Shown here in pieces: positions 29,798 through 41,800 of a stretch of DNA of 64,000 nt. The stretch is from Tetmemena sp. SeJ-2015 (taxonomy: Eukaryota; Ciliophora; Spirotrichea; Sporadotrichida; Oxytrichidae), in NCBI GenBank assembly GCA_027382625.1, contig JAJKFJ010020639.1, positions 62,001 to 126,000 on the forward strand, in the 5' to 3' direction. The notes beneath the pieces are model-generated. The model made no database searches, was not told the origin of the DNA, and worked only from the letters and a program-made list of their open reading frames with translations. Both the position numbers and the translations under genes were made by a program. Positions within the stretch are counted from its first letter, which is position 1, and each line of letters starts with the position of its first letter.

Positions 29798-30797
29798 GCA
29801 AAGTTTAGAAGTTATAAATAATATAGATATCAGTGAAAAAGCTAATAAAAATATTCCTTTGTTTGTTTTTACATTCTGTTTATCTCATTCCTACTCCCCT
29901 TACTATTATTCCTTTTAATAAAGAGATTATGATATCTATTTAATTAATTTATATATAAAATTTAAAATTATTAGTATTTTGCCAGATCAAGATAGATAAA
30001 TCTAATTTAGGAGTGAAGAAAATAAAGTTCTCATCTATTTATAATTAGTGAAAATGAAAAGAAAGTAGAATCCTTCCTAATCTCCCATTCATAACTCTTC
30101 CAGCAGTAAAAATATGAACTTAAAAAACTAGCTTTTGGTAAGTGGAAAAGGTTTTAAAATACTCATTAAAAAGGGATTGAAGGTCTTATGAATAATGAGT
30201 TCTATTCTTTCCAAGTGATGAAAATATATAATAATTTTTAGAAATATATACTGGAGGAATTTGAAGAAAACAATCTTCATCAGGATGACTTTTAAATGCA
30301 ATAATGGATCTATTTTATTAAAATTAAAGTAAAGTAAAGTAAAGTAAAGTAAAAGTAAAATTTTAGGAATATAATTAATAATCAATTTCTTAAAACAGCA
30401 CTTATCGTACTGAATTAGAAAATCAGTTATTATCCTATGTAAGTTATTAAAATTAAATCCTGAATAATTCCTCTATTAAAGTTGTATTTACCTTTATAAA
30501 ATAAGAATCTCTCAGGGATTTGATAATTAATTTTTATTTTTATTGATCTAATTTTTTATACTTGTAGAAATATAGATAGCTACTTCCAGATTTAAAAGAA
30601 GTATATAAAGATGATGATAACAAATTAAAATAAGGTTATTATATCTCACTCAACTTAATTAGTTTATAGTATTCTGGTCTTATAGGGGTTCATATGAATG
30701 ATTATCATACTTAAGATATAAGTCTTTAGTCAAATCTTGAAGAGTTATTATATAGGCGATTTAAGCTGAGAATCTCAAATATCAAATGATAGAGTAG
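29798..30797. other. AT-rich intergenic DNA, no supported gene
   Basis: Contains the AAAGT microsatellite at 30325-30356. The hydrophobic minus-strand open frame at 30128-30385 runs across the microsatellite and is not credible as a gene. Confidence 0.5.
30325..30356. repeat. TAAAG microsatellite
   Basis: Six tandem TAAAG units followed by a degenerate one, in AT-rich intergenic DNA. Confidence 0.85.
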
Positions 30798-32399
30798 TCA
30801 GTTGCTGTCATTTGTAATTTATGAGGTGTTGAGTGTGTAGTTGCTATTCTAAAGCAGCTAAATCGTTGAGGAGTACTCATATTCCACAGCGGCTGCTCCT
30901 TATCTTCCCATCACCTTTACTTCTCCCTTAGTTAGCCTTGAAAAAGAGGTATCTTTGTTCTTCTAATTTTTCCTCTGAGCAATTGTAAAGTTAAATAAAG
31001 ATGTCATAATTCAATAATACTTCTTTTAATAGATAAAGTATTTGGGCTTCTATTGAGAGTCCTAGTAAGCATTTTTAATGCTATCAAATCCATCCTCGGA
31101 GCTCTATTGCTTTGAAATTTAGGGGAGCATGGGACCCTATCTCCCGCACTTAGAGACTTGCGAGTAGTACTAGTCCCTCTAGTGATTGAGGTTCATGTTC
31201 TTCATATTTTGTCCATTTGATTTCTTCACACCACCAAAGTATATCCTCATCTTTATATTTAAGCATTATTTTTGAAGTCCTTAAATTGAGCTGCGTTGGT
31301 GTCACTGGGTTTGATGTCTTGATAGCTTTGATGGGTGTTGTGAGTAACTTTAACCTTCTCGCTCGATTCTCTTTTGCCCTCCCACTTCATGTTATTCTGC
31401 TAGAGCTGCAGCATCTTCAGATTATGCTTTAGCTGTGAGGGCTTTATAATCTTAGACTTAGGGATGGTAATCATTAAAAAGTAAAAAACGGAATAGAGAG
31501 ATTGTTAATGATGAATCATTTCTTGGCTTTGTTGGATGGTGCAGTTGAGAGAGTTGAATTTCTTACTTTAATTCAGGTCACGAGAGGTCCCTTGCGGCTT
31601 TAAAGCCACTACGGATTCTTATATTTGAGGAGGCAGTTTGAGGCAGGGTGGGAGCTGATGATTGGAGAAGGACTGATAAATTTCCTTCCTTTGAAAATCG
31701 CTCAGGTGGTCAAATGATATCTAAGAGTTGAACCCTTGTTAAAGAGAATATAGATTTATCTAATAAATGAATGCCTATCTTTGTTTGGCCTCTGATATGA
31801 TATGTCTAAATCCAAATTATCGCATTTGTTTAGGATGCTGGAGTTCTCTTGAATATTTATAAAGGACTAGTTGATTTTATTCTAGGACTTTACATAAATA
31901 AACTGAGTGGTGTTAAATGTGAATGCATGTATGGATGTGACTTTTGATTGATAGCCTAATTAGTGAAATTGTTAAAGTTATAGAAGAGAAGGTTGAGGTC
32001 AGGATTGACGGCGCTGGAAAAGTTATCATGATTGGGCATGGGAGCTTACGACACAGAAATCTATATGTTCTTGCTTGAGGAGCTCATCTTACGATCTTGA
32101 AAAAGCTCTCTCTTTCTAAAAGAGGCCCTCTCGCCATTAACTTAAGCTCTAGGGATGGGAAAATCTTGGTCGTCATCGTTAACAGTGAGAACTTTTATTT
32201 GTGCAACTGGCTTTTGATTGAACTGGTCTTAAAATTGCTAATGCGGTTGGCTTTGTCGCGTTATGATGGCTTTCTAATTGTATCTGGATTGAGGTTTATC
32301 TTTGCCTGTGCCCATAGCGGAACGCATCCTGTCTATAGTCTCTCTATCAGTGATAAAATCCTAGGGCTTAAAGTCCTCGAACTAAGCCCCTTGTTACAT
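30798..32399 (-). CDS. Unknown disordered, glutamine/asparagine-rich protein
   Basis: The start is MQQGAQFEDFKPQDFITDR, ATG at 32399. The first 350 bp are one open frame (QSRYNQKAIITRQSQPHQQ; IKVLTVNDDDQDFPIPRA; FRKRELFQDRKMSSSSKN). After an AT-rich insert at about 31.75-31.93 kb it continues KEIYQSFSNHQLPPCLKLPP and, through 31.5-31.25 kb, LKMLQLQQNNMKWEGKRES and KVTHNTHQSYQDIKPSDTN. It then has PQISKQQSSEDGFDSIKNA and ends near 30.8 kb. Low complexity and TAG/TAA-rich; no membrane segment or domain that I can name. Divergent from the neighbouring minus gene only by a short AT-rich spacer. Confidence 0.68.
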
Positions 32400-32665
32400 G
32401 GACTACTTATATTTATTTTTTAAATAGTCATTATTAAATGAAACTGACTTATGCGACATGTCGAAACTCTCATATGAAATAATTATCAAATATGAATAAT
32501 AGACTCTGACTTTGGTTTATGTTTTCGACCTTATTTATTTTCTTGAGAATAATTTTCTTGGCTAAAATAATCTAAATAGATTAGCACTACACATTTGATT
32601 ATTGCTGGCTTGAGTCTGAATTTTACTTTTGACTATAAATGGATTTGCAGCACCAATATCTTATT

Positions 32666-34631
32666 TCATGGTGAGGGCTCTTGATTTCTCTACGGAGAGC
32701 AGCTCTAATTTTCTTTCAGTGCATTTAAAACTTGCACATAATCACAATACAATTAAATATTAATGTCTATAAAATAATAAAGTATTTCCTGTTATGAAAA
32801 ATATTTTAAATCAAGTTTTGAAGGAGGAGGTGGGGGCTAGGTTTATTTGTGAGGAGAATCCTGGTTCGAAGAACAGGCAGCGGTTGGCTTGGCGGAGGTC
32901 TCAGTCTGAATTTCGACGCTGCTGGTTTGGCGCTCTATTTTGATGAGTCTGGTGACGACTCGTCTCCCCTCCTCTGGCTCTTGCTTTGAAGGATCTTGAT
33001 ATTAATTAAAGCTTTGGTCGACGAAGGATTCGCAATTTTCGTCACTCTATTCCTTAGACTCTGACGACTTCTTAAAAGATTATATATAATTCATAATTCT
33101 TATTAATTTTCACATTAAATTTAAAAGGGGAACTGATGCGATTAGAAGTAGTGGAGGATCTAGAGAAGGAGTCAGAGTATTTAGATTCTTAAGAGGAGAA
33201 ATCATCTATCACCAGTTCTTATTCCCTCCTCTCAAAAATATAAATATTCCAATTAGATGAATAATAGAAATTATCAATACTAGGGGAGAGAAGAAGTGGG
33301 TCGATCCTTTTGCTCAAAGGGGGGTCTTACTTGAAGACGCGTCGCATATGTGAGTCCGTATTTTTCTTGATCCGTGTCTATATATTTTCCTCATTAATGA
33401 AGTAACAGTATTAAGATAATTATTTAAATTGCTCATATTTATTTGATTTGGCCTGACTTATTAAATTACTCACCCCTTGTTTCGGTATTTGATACTTTTG
33501 ATTGAGCAGAGATTTCTCTTATAATTTACATCATAGAGTATTAAACCAAGAATAATTAATTTTCCTTCCTTGGGTTTGGTGTAATTGCTGCTCTCTGCGC
33601 TGTTGGTATTAAACTTAAAATATTTTATCATTATAAATAGCATCCTTCCTTTAAGTTAAACTTTTAAACTTTATCTTGCAAGAGCTGTGGGAGGAGGTTG
33701 GAGCTGCTCTAATCGAATTCTTGAGTTTCTATCTGAGTGAGGTACTTGAATTGAAAATTGTGCGAGGATATCTTCTAATGGAGGGGAGGGTTAATGATGC
33801 TCCTATATCTCACATCTTGATTATCGGCCAAGGGCAAAAGATTTGAGGCTTTGGTGTTCTTGAAAGAGTTGAACTACTTATTTTGGGGAGAATTTATAGT
33901 CAGCTGAGAACATCCTATGCTCTCTCTATAGTATGAAAAAAAAATGGAAAACTGAAATGCAATATATGTTTTATTCTATAGCGAGAGTACTTGTTTGAGT
34001 AGTTTGTGGTCTCAGGCTCAGTTTGCTTTTCAGCTTGGGAGATTTGGTACATGCCCGACTTTAAAGGTGCCCTTTATAATATTTTGAGGGGAGGGCTGTC
34101 TGGTTTCGAGACGAGAGCTGTGTGCGTTGGTGAATATCCCCAACTTACTCAAGCCTCTCTGTCCACTGAAGCCCCTACAGTTTGCTATAGCCTGCATCTC
34201 TCCGGTCATATCAGTCGAGCCATATTTGTTTCTGATCAGGTTTATGGGCAGAGAAGCTTTTTAATAGTAGTTGGAGTTGGTGGTGGCCACGACCGGTGGC
34301 AGGTTTTGAGTAGTCTCAGGAAGGGAGTAGTTTTATCTATTAAACTGAGTGGGGATAGCTGGAAGCATTTGGTAACCTCAATCATAGATAAATATACTTT
34401 TTGAAATTCTCTATATAAAAAATAACCTTTGGTGTGAGGGTCAAAGTCTTGTTCCTTCCTGTCGCTCAGGTTTTGGTCTCTTCTGGAAAACTATTTCCAA
34501 TCTTCGATCATGGTGCCTCTGAATTGCTTTTCTCTTGCTTTGTGAAGTGGTGAAGACCAGAACTACTCTTCCTAGTTTCTGCCTTTAGAGCCGACCTTAG
34601 GGTTTAAATTTTATAATCTATACAGATTCAT
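32666..34631 (-). CDS. Unknown serine/proline-rich protein
   Basis: Starts MNLYRLQNLNPKVGSKGRN at 34631. Segments: KAREKQFRGTMIEDWKQFSR (34.5 kb); YQMLPAIPTQFNRQNYSLP through GEMQAIANCRGFSGQRGLSK and LETRQPSPQNIIKGTFKVGH (34.38-34.03 kb); RMFSADYKFSPKQVVQLF to LEQLQPPPTALARQS (33.93-33.67 kb); LTYATRLQVRPPFEQKDR (33.35 kb). Serine-rich and acidic parts follow (FSRSSTTSNRISSPFK; KQEPEEGRRVVTRLIKIER), then a poly-proline patch near 32.83 kb. It ends SCSPQRNQEPSP with TGA at 32666. The plus-strand 132-residue open frame over 34006-34404 is a shadow. Apparently a long, mainly disordered protein; function unknown. Confidence 0.66.
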
Positions 34632-34876
34632 AAACAAATTAATTTAAATCGACATAGAATCATAAGGATTATAAAGAAGAAGGATATTAATGTTTAAATA
34701 TTTTATTAGATTCATTAGACGAGATCAAATAATTATAAATAAAGAAGTCAAACCATCAAATAAAACCTTAAATGCTATCAAATTAATATAATAAATGATG
34801 TAGAGATCTCCTTTTAAGTTCGGTGTGAATATTATAAACTTTGAATAAAAGGTTTCAAGAATAAAAAGCTTATTTT

Positions 34877-36360
34877 ATGGAGGAAAAAGAAAATGCAAAG
34901 TAGTAGTTCCCTTTCTGTCGCGAGATCTAAATGAACCAAAGCCTTAGATTTCTTAAACTATCTATGTTTGATTAACAAGGAAAACCAAGGCATTTAAGAT
35001 TAAATTAGTAGTTTCGGTTATGATTTATATTTCATTTCTGAAGATGATATATTCTAAATCATCAGGATGACTTGATCACCAAGGAGACTTGGTTTTTGAA
35101 GGATCTCTCAAGGCTTACAGAGGAGACATGGGAGCAACTATGACACCAGGAGAGAACATGAATCTTCATGCCCAGATATTTCTCTAACTGCAGAGAAATG
35201 GGGAGGTCACCGCAAAGACATACTCTAACGAACTCGCACTAGTCCTAGCTGAAAACTATGATCTATATTGTCCATATTTAACTATCTATCTACTTTAAAT
35301 GACTTCATAAGTAAGTTCTGACGTCTTCTCTATGTTCAATTTCTAATAAACAACTACAGATAACTTTAAGTCCAACCACGCCAAGATAAAGTAGGAGAAG
35401 CTTGCTATACAACAATTCAAAGTGCAAGTAGATGAAAGTCTCAAAAAGAGAAGCAAGATGATAGAGTCTAAGATCGGTATGAAGTTAATGTTTGCCTAAA
35501 ATATATTTCTGCGCTTTTGAAAAAGCTAGTATCAGTTAGAACAGAAGGGGATGAACTGCTTTAAATAGTGTTGGGGCAAAGTCAGGAAACGCGCTACAAT
35601 CTTGAAGCCAAAGTGGATCTTGACACACCAATTTAGATAGCAGAGATAAAGGATCTGAACGGGCAATCTTTCGGCTCAGACAGATAGGAGGATAGTGAAT
35701 TCAAGTACCTACCTATGCTCTACAGCTGCGACTATGTGTTCTTTACAGTTAGAAATGCTACTTAATAAAAAGGTAGAGGCTCTTGCTCAGATTGACTTGA
35801 AACTCCTCTACGATCAAATATCAGTTGCTTAGCTCTAACACCCTTCAGGTGTATCTATGAACTACACACTTCAATTCTATTCTAATCCTTCCAACCTTAA
35901 GAATTCTGAATACGATCCTTAAAATGCAGAGAGACATTCTGTTACAGGAAATATATTTATCATGATCATTGATTTAAAGTATAGAGGATTCTTGTTTGAG
36001 CTAGATATGAAACTAAAGCTAGTGATAGACCATGAAACTCTAAAATTCATTGCAGAGACCAAAGAATTCGCTTTGCTTAAACATGAGCAAGATCTAAAGT
36101 TTAAGAGGGATAAGCACATCGGAGTGATAGAGGATGCCATCTTCCCTTTTTAAAACTTCAAATTCTCTGTTGAAAAGGGCTTCAGTAAGAAGTAATAGAA
36201 TAATGGACGAGCTGGAAGGCTATTCAATGATGAAGGGAAAAAGCAACTATCAGGGATGTTTGAGGAAGATGACTAGGATAACTTTTATAACCACATAAGT
36301 AGAATGAGTGAGAAGGACCAAGAGAAATGCAGAGTGTGCTAGGCTTGCACCATCTTCTGA
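34877..36360 (+). CDS. Unknown protein with C-terminal CaaX-type motif
   Basis: The start is ATG 34877 (MEEKENAKQQFPFCREIQM). After an insert near 35.0 kb it reads GDLVFEGSLKAYRGDMGA, TPGENMNLHAQIFLQLQR and YSNELALVLAENYDLYCPYL, beta-rich sequence that could be a C2-like sandwich. A second insert lies near 35.3-35.35 kb. Next come KLAIQQFKVQVDESLKKR, VLGQSQETRYNLEAKVDL, FKYLPMLYSCDYVFFTVRN, VSMNYTLQFYSNPSNL and DLKYRGFLFELDMKLKLVI, also beta-rich. The C-terminus is MSEKDQEKCRVCQACTIF, then TGA at 36358-36360. The last four residues (C-T-I-F) fit a CaaX box, and two more cysteines precede it, so prenylation and membrane attachment are plausible. I cannot name the family. Confidence 0.7.
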
Positions 36361-36431
36361 TTTTGAAATATATTTCAAAGTATTATTTATATGAAATGAT
36401 ATTTAATTATCTATAATTTAATAACTTTAAA

Positions 36432-37055
36432 ATGGTTTCACTTGCTGCTTAATACAATCTAAGGCACTAAGATAACCCTGTCGTTTTCTTCGATGTGTCT
36501 ATTGGTAAATTTTCTTCTTCTAATGAATTGGAATTAGGTGGATTTGCAGTTGGGAGAATAAAGATGGAGCTCTTTGCAGATGTAGTCCCAAAAGTAATAA
36601 TTCTATCTCTTACTTTATATAGACAGCCGAAAACTTTAGACAACTTTGCACAGGAGAATTTAGAATTGGCGGCCAACCCAAGGGATATAAAAATTGCGTT
36701 TTCCATAGAATAATAAAGGAGTTCATGATTCAAGGAGGAGACTTTCTTGAACAAAGATGGGACAGGCTCTATTTGTATTTTTGAAGGGCAGGAGTAATTT
36801 GATGATGAAAATTTCGATTTGAAGCATGATACTCCAGGCTTACTTTCTATGGCAAATTCAGGCCCAAATACCAATGGCTGCTAGTTTTTCATTACTTGTG
36901 CACCATGCGATTGGTTAGATGGAAAGCATGTGGTATTTGGGAGAGTGCTAGATAGTACAAGCATGCTAACTGTGAGGAAGATAGAGAATGTTTCAGTTGT
37001 GGCTAACAATAAACCAAAGTACGACGTTGTGATTACGGAGTGCGGAGAGCTCTGA
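36432..37055 (+). CDS. PPIH: Peptidyl-prolyl cis-trans isomerase, PPIH (snRNP cyclophilin) type
   Basis: Cyclophilin that isomerises Xaa-Pro bonds. Human PPIH binds the U4/U6-associated Prp3/Prp4 proteins in the spliceosome. The N-terminus, [12 protein letters not shown] then [20 protein letters not shown], is nearly identical to the PPIH start. The catalytic block [15 protein letters not shown] carries the Arg, Phe and Gln of the active site, followed by [31 protein letters not shown] and [16 protein letters not shown], then TGA at 37053. Two small GT-AG introns (36505-36537 and 36594-36622) must be removed. One extra base (about 36749, a G between GGDFL and NKDGTG) breaks the frame without a matching pointer; it is either an assembly error or a real defect. 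It lies 72 bp downstream of the CaaX gene on the same strand. Confidence 0.92.
36505..36537 (+). other. Intron, 33 nt (IES reading gives the same join)
   Basis: GTAAATTTTC to GGAATTAG; excision gives [19 protein letters not shown] repeat at the edges means an IES with pointer GGT would give the identical product. Confidence 0.65.
36594..36622 (+). other. Intron, 29 nt
   Basis: GTAATAATTC to TTTATATAG, with no flanking direct repeat; excision gives [19 protein letters not shown]. Confidence 0.8.
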
Positions 37056-37123
37056 AAATGAACTTTAATTGAGTAATTAATTAGATAATTTTTAATTTCA
37101 TCACCATAACCCTTTGAGAAATT

Positions 37124-38230
37124 TCAAGAGCCATGCTTACAAGGATTTTTATCTATATCTTAAATTTTGCATTTCACACAGTATTTGTAAACTTCACGCA
37201 GATATACTCTCAATCTGGATAGCACATCTAGCAAGTCATTTATCGAAACTTCATCTTATTTCTTTGCTTCTTGCTTGGCCACATTCTCAGTCCCTGAGGG
37301 CATTCTAACTTCTTCTTGCCGAAGATACTACAAAAGCTAAGTGTATTCTAGTTCCTCCTCATTCAGAGATTCCTTTTTCTCGAAGAATTTTTCTATTTCT
37401 CTCAATTTTCCTTTCAACTTTCTATACACGATCAAGATCAATTCATTTACCTGACTAAGAACTCGAATCGTTTTGCGTTAACGAAACTGTTTGACATCTC
37501 TTCTGAGTATTTCTTCTGAAGTTGAATTCTCTCTTTGAAAGCTTGCTCAACACCTATTCCAATTTTGTTATTCTTCATTTCTATCTGAAGTGGGTTCTTT
37601 ATTCCTTCCTCTTTCCTCCCTAATCCTTTTCCTTCTCTTAATGAAGCTTTTAATATTTCATTTAAATCCTTACTTAAAGCCCAATTTCATTAGCATTTAG
37701 AATCCTTTGTTCTCTTTGCTAATCTTTGTCTCCAGCCCTCTTGCAGTTTCATCATCATGACCTGCTTCAAATTGCTTTTATTGACATCAAAGTCTTTCTC
37801 TCTCTGCTCATTTTCAATGTCGATTCTTTGACCTTCCACTGTGACTGTTTAAACTTTGATTCTATCTGCATTCTTTATCTTGGTGTCAAACTTCTATTGC
37901 TTGAACTTTTGGAAGTGAAGACTCTCGTCTAACTTAGTCGCCTCTTGCAGAAATTTATCACTCATAAAGTCATCTTCATCCTCTCCTCACTTACTCATGC
38001 TTTGAGTCTTACTTTTCATCATAGTGATTTTCTACCTCTCTTTCTTAAAATTCTGCTTGAGTAAAAGTTCCAAGGCCACACCGAACCTCTTCTTGCTCAA
38101 AGTTATTTGGCATAGATAATTTCATTCTCTTTTGGCTCTACAGTTAAGAAATCTACTCATTCTCTTCATCCTCAGCATTTAGTTTACCAAAAATTGAAGC
38201 CCTTGAAATCTGCTCAAAATTTCTTTTCAT
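37124..38230 (-). CDS. GPATCH11: GPATCH11-like protein (G-patch plus DUF4187)
   Basis: Nuclear G-patch protein; such proteins usually activate DEAH-box RNA helicases. The core begins EDEDDFMSDKFL, like the EEDYMSDSF start of vertebrate GPATCH11. It continues through ISKENKGFQMLMKLGFKQG and, after IES removal, KGLGRKEEGIKNPLQIEMK with NNKIGIG, a complete G-patch. A helical linker (EQAFKERIQLQKKYSEEM) and the C-terminal zinc-type DUF4187 (VLSRLRVYLREVYKYCVKCK, then NPCKHGS) follow, with TGA at 37124. A base appears to be missing near 37.72 kb (in a GGG run before LETKIS). The N-terminal about 230 bp (MKRNFEQISRASIFGKLN, ATG at 38230) is open in more than one frame and its link to the core is uncertain. 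The gene is divergent from the small membrane-protein gene 118 bp away. Confidence 0.85.
37630..37666. other. IES, pointer TCCTT, inside the G-patch
   Basis: TCCTT at 37630-37634 and 37667-37671. Removal joins MLMKLGFKQG to KGLGRKEEGI, which is the conserved glycine core of the G-patch. Confidence 0.85.
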
Positions 38231-38347
38231 TTCAAGCAAATTATTATTGAAAACAATTATAAATCAATCAAAGTGATGATAGAAGCAAGTATTAAATCTC
38301 TAGGGCATGAAATGAAAGTAATATTTATATTAAATTGAATAAATAAA

Positions 38348-38734
38348 ATGTCCCAAAGGAAAAATAACGTGTTAGTACAGAAGAGTAAAGCAAAACCTAC
38401 TTCAAATGGTCAAGTAGAGACAAGCGATGAACCTCAACCAGAGAACTTCTTCACTAATCCTACATTCATGGGCATGGATTACTTCAGAGTCATCTATGGA
38501 GCAGCTGGCATCTTAGGATTTCTGATGATCTTTGTGTGGATTATGGTAGAAGATGAATAGATTAGAAGAATGACACTTGTCCAAGGAGGGCTCTCAGTAT
38601 TCCTTATATTGAAAATTAAATTGATCAAATCTCTCTTAAGCTTAAAAATATTAGTGACTGGTTGGTACCATTCTAAGGTTGAGTAGAAAAAGGCAGAAAG
38701 ATTAGCGAAGTAAGCCAAATTTAGAAGAGATTGA
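38348..38734 (+). CDS. Small membrane protein, unknown
   Basis: Begins MSQRKNNVLVQKSKAKPTSN at 38348, and the frame stays open (TAG/TAA as Gln) to TGA at 38732-38734, 128 codons. A polar, basic N-terminus is followed by FFTNPTFMGMDYFRVIYG and a transmembrane helix (AAGILGFLMIFVWIMV). A second hydrophobic stretch (GGLSVFLILKIKLIKSLL) and a basic, helical tail (KVEQKKAERLAKQAKFRRD) complete it. The middle (about 38,610-38,650) is AT-rich, so an in-frame IES there is possible and the second hydrophobic part may be non-coding. The topology resembles small ER or mitochondrial membrane proteins, but I cannot name a family. Confidence 0.6.
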
Positions 38735-38846
38735 ATAGAGAAGACTCCAGAAGGTCGTTAGAATGATAGAATATTCATCAAAGATATTAATTTACTAAAA
38801 ATTAAAAGCAGCTAATATTGACTAGGAAAATTATTATATCTTCATA

Positions 38847-41800
38847 TCACTTTAATTACCCCATCTGACCTCTCAAATCTTAGAGTTCCTTTCTTCTAGT
38901 ATGAGCTTCAACTTGCCTCATCGATTTTTTCTTTCTTGAGTTTGGACTCAGCTCATCATTTTAATTAGAAGGGTGATTCTTATCTCCAAAAGATCTTGGC
39001 TTGTCATCCTTCACCGAGCTTTTCTTTCTTAAAAATTGTAAAGCTCTTTACTCTAGCTCTTATTCAGACACATTAACCATATTCACTGTGTTTGCGTTTA
39101 TATTGAACTGTGCTTTACTTTTCATTTTAGATTTTATCATTTAAGCTTAAAGGTTTGAAGTCGACTTCATATTTTTGATGACTTAAGCTTTCTTCGCTTG
39201 GAAGAAGTTCTTGCTGAAGATGAATCATACCCATGCTATTGTTTTCCCGCTCCTCCCTCAGTATTTTATCTATCAAACTTGTTCTAATGTCGAGAGCTCT
39301 ACTCCTTTAAGGACTTTTATTGTGTCGTGCTCGATTTTGTATTCCCTAACTTTAAATCAATGACACCATCCTACTTTAAGAACTCTTAATTGTTGCGGTC
39401 TGAATCTCCATCATCATAATTCTTTCCATCGGAAATATACCCCTAGTGTTGCTCCTTTTGCTAAGTTGTTCTCTGAGTTAAACTAGTTTACTTATACTGC
39501 TTTTATTGCATCTCTTTCGGAAAATTTCCTTCTTCTGTATTACTAGGATTTTCAAATATCATGGTCATAAGTTGAGTTATCTCATTCATCCTTTAAACTA
39601 CACTATCCCACATTTCACTTTCTCCATTCATTGATCCATTAATTTTACTCTTCTTTGGGAGACTCCCCCTGCCTTGAAACTTATCTAGCAAACTTTAAAT
39701 CTGCATCTACTGCTACAGACACAAAGTCTCTAGCATTGAATTTCGTTTCATTAACTCCTGGCACCCACCACAATCCTCTGGGTATTTTTGTAGCTCCTCA
39801 ACGCTCATCTTCTCCTTTTGTGACTTCTATGTCTTTGAGTTCTTATTGATGTTGACTGGAGTTTTCTGCTCGACTTCTTGAGTGAAATTAGAGGTGGTGA
39901 ATTCACTTTAAGTCAGAGGGTTCTAAAGTTTTGGCTTTGACTTCTTCTTGGCTGTTGAAGTAGGTACACTTGACTAGTCCAAATGATATCGATTGTTCTC
40001 TTTCTAGCTCTTGGAGGACTAGAATGTTATATAGCTGCTTTATTGGTTGGCCGAGTGAAAATTATCTCCCTACACTCTACCTATGCCATTAGTTTTGCGA
40101 TAGGATTTGGAGGAGGGTTGTCTTGGGCGAGAATTAGAGGACTCCATAGATTGCGGACTCAGCAAGGGCTGCTGATTGAATGTGCTTTAAAGGAAAATTT
40201 TCTTTGAATTTCTATGAATCAAAGTTAGTGAGATCTCTTAAACTCTCTCCCTCAGTTATCTTGAGCTTCCCAGATTATTTTGAAGAAAAATATTGTAAAA
40301 TTAGAAATGAGATTACACTCTCTTGTCTGGCACTTCAATAAATATGAGGGTTTAATGATCCAGCTTTTCTTGACGTTTCTTTTCTGTTTATAAGCATACT
40401 CAATGTTCTTAAGCATTATTAAAGCTGCTCTTTTCTACACTCCAGAGTTAAACCCTTCGTTATTCCTCAAGTCTAGTGCAAATATACTTCTATTAGGTTT
40501 AATATTGCTCTATAAATTCTTCCAGATCCTCTTTTTCGAACTAATTGAATCTCAAATCTACAAGTCTGAGATAGTTATCATTCTTCATTCGTTGTCCAAA
40601 TGCTCTCAAGAACTTTCCCGAGAAGAAATTATGGTGGAGGATCAACTCTTTTAAACCCTGATCGTAGAGTTCCTAAGGATCTATAGTTCTACCTCGGAGT
40701 GAACCTTCCCATTTCATGGAGCTCTTTTAGTCTTACTAGGCTTGTAAAAATTTGGAAATTAGGGCTCCATGGTCATCACTCATGTCGTTCATTGATAGAT
40801 CTATCTATTCTAAAGTCTAGAAAAACAACAGAGAATAAATTATCAGATAAAAATTTAAGTCTGTTAAATCTGACTGCTTCGCCAATTAAATCCAAAGTTT
40901 TTGGAGATAGCTGCATTTGATTCAATTAGAGGACTCTTAGAGATTAGCTCTGGGCTATTCCTTAAGCTAGGGATTCCCATACATCATCACTTATTTGAAT
41001 TTTAATTATCTGAAGAGTCAATAACTTTTGAGAACTGCATAAGTTGTTTGCGACTCCTCTACAATAAATTTAAGAAACCAAAATTAAGATAGACTTACTC
41101 GAAAATTTGTGCATTATAAGAGAAATTAAATTAAGTTCGAGATTTGGAAAAAGCCAAATATGAAAATGAATAATGGTGGCAGATAAAAAGTTATATAATT
41201 TTCTCTCATTGGCTATTTATTATCAACGAGAAAGAATTCACAGAATTTTTTAATTCTAAAGGATTTTAACTGAATCAATTACAATTTAAGATAGTAAATC
41301 ATTTTAAAGTATATTTTGAGCTCTAATTTGAGGCTATTCGGAAATTTTAATAACCTCCTCTTGGTATTAAGCAGCCTCTTCCATCTGCTATGATTTCCTA
41401 GGGCTCTTGTATTCAGGATCGCTTTTACAAAACTTCACAATTTCTACATGGTTTTTAAAGGAAGATAGACTACAACTTACGATCTGGTGGGCAACTATCA
41501 CACCACAGCTGAATTGCTCCCAAGAATTAGCACTCGTTGAATTATGTAACCAAAGAGCCTTGGATCCATTGGATTACTCAGCTAATCAATTGTGATTCTC
41601 AGCTCAGTAGATTTCAAACTTCAAAGTAGTTATTCAAATTAGTAATGATTACAATTTGTTGCAGAGAAATAAAAATCTCTTGTTCTAATCAGCATTCTTT
41701 TTAAACTTAAGTGTCCCTTTGTCTTTTACTGCTTGCTAAAATTTTTAAATCCAGCATCAGTTTTACCATTAGCTCTTTGGCCTCTGCAAATATGGTCTTC

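Noticed and set aside
30128..30385. Hydrophobic minus-strand open frame of 85 codons
   Set aside because: It runs through a TAAAG microsatellite in AT-rich DNA, and its composition alone explains the hydrophobic residues.
32097..32423. Plus-strand open frame of 108 codons and another at 34006-34404 (132 codons)
   Set aside because: The minus strand at both places gives a longer coherent frame that uses TAA/TAG as glutamine and joins to neighbouring segments.
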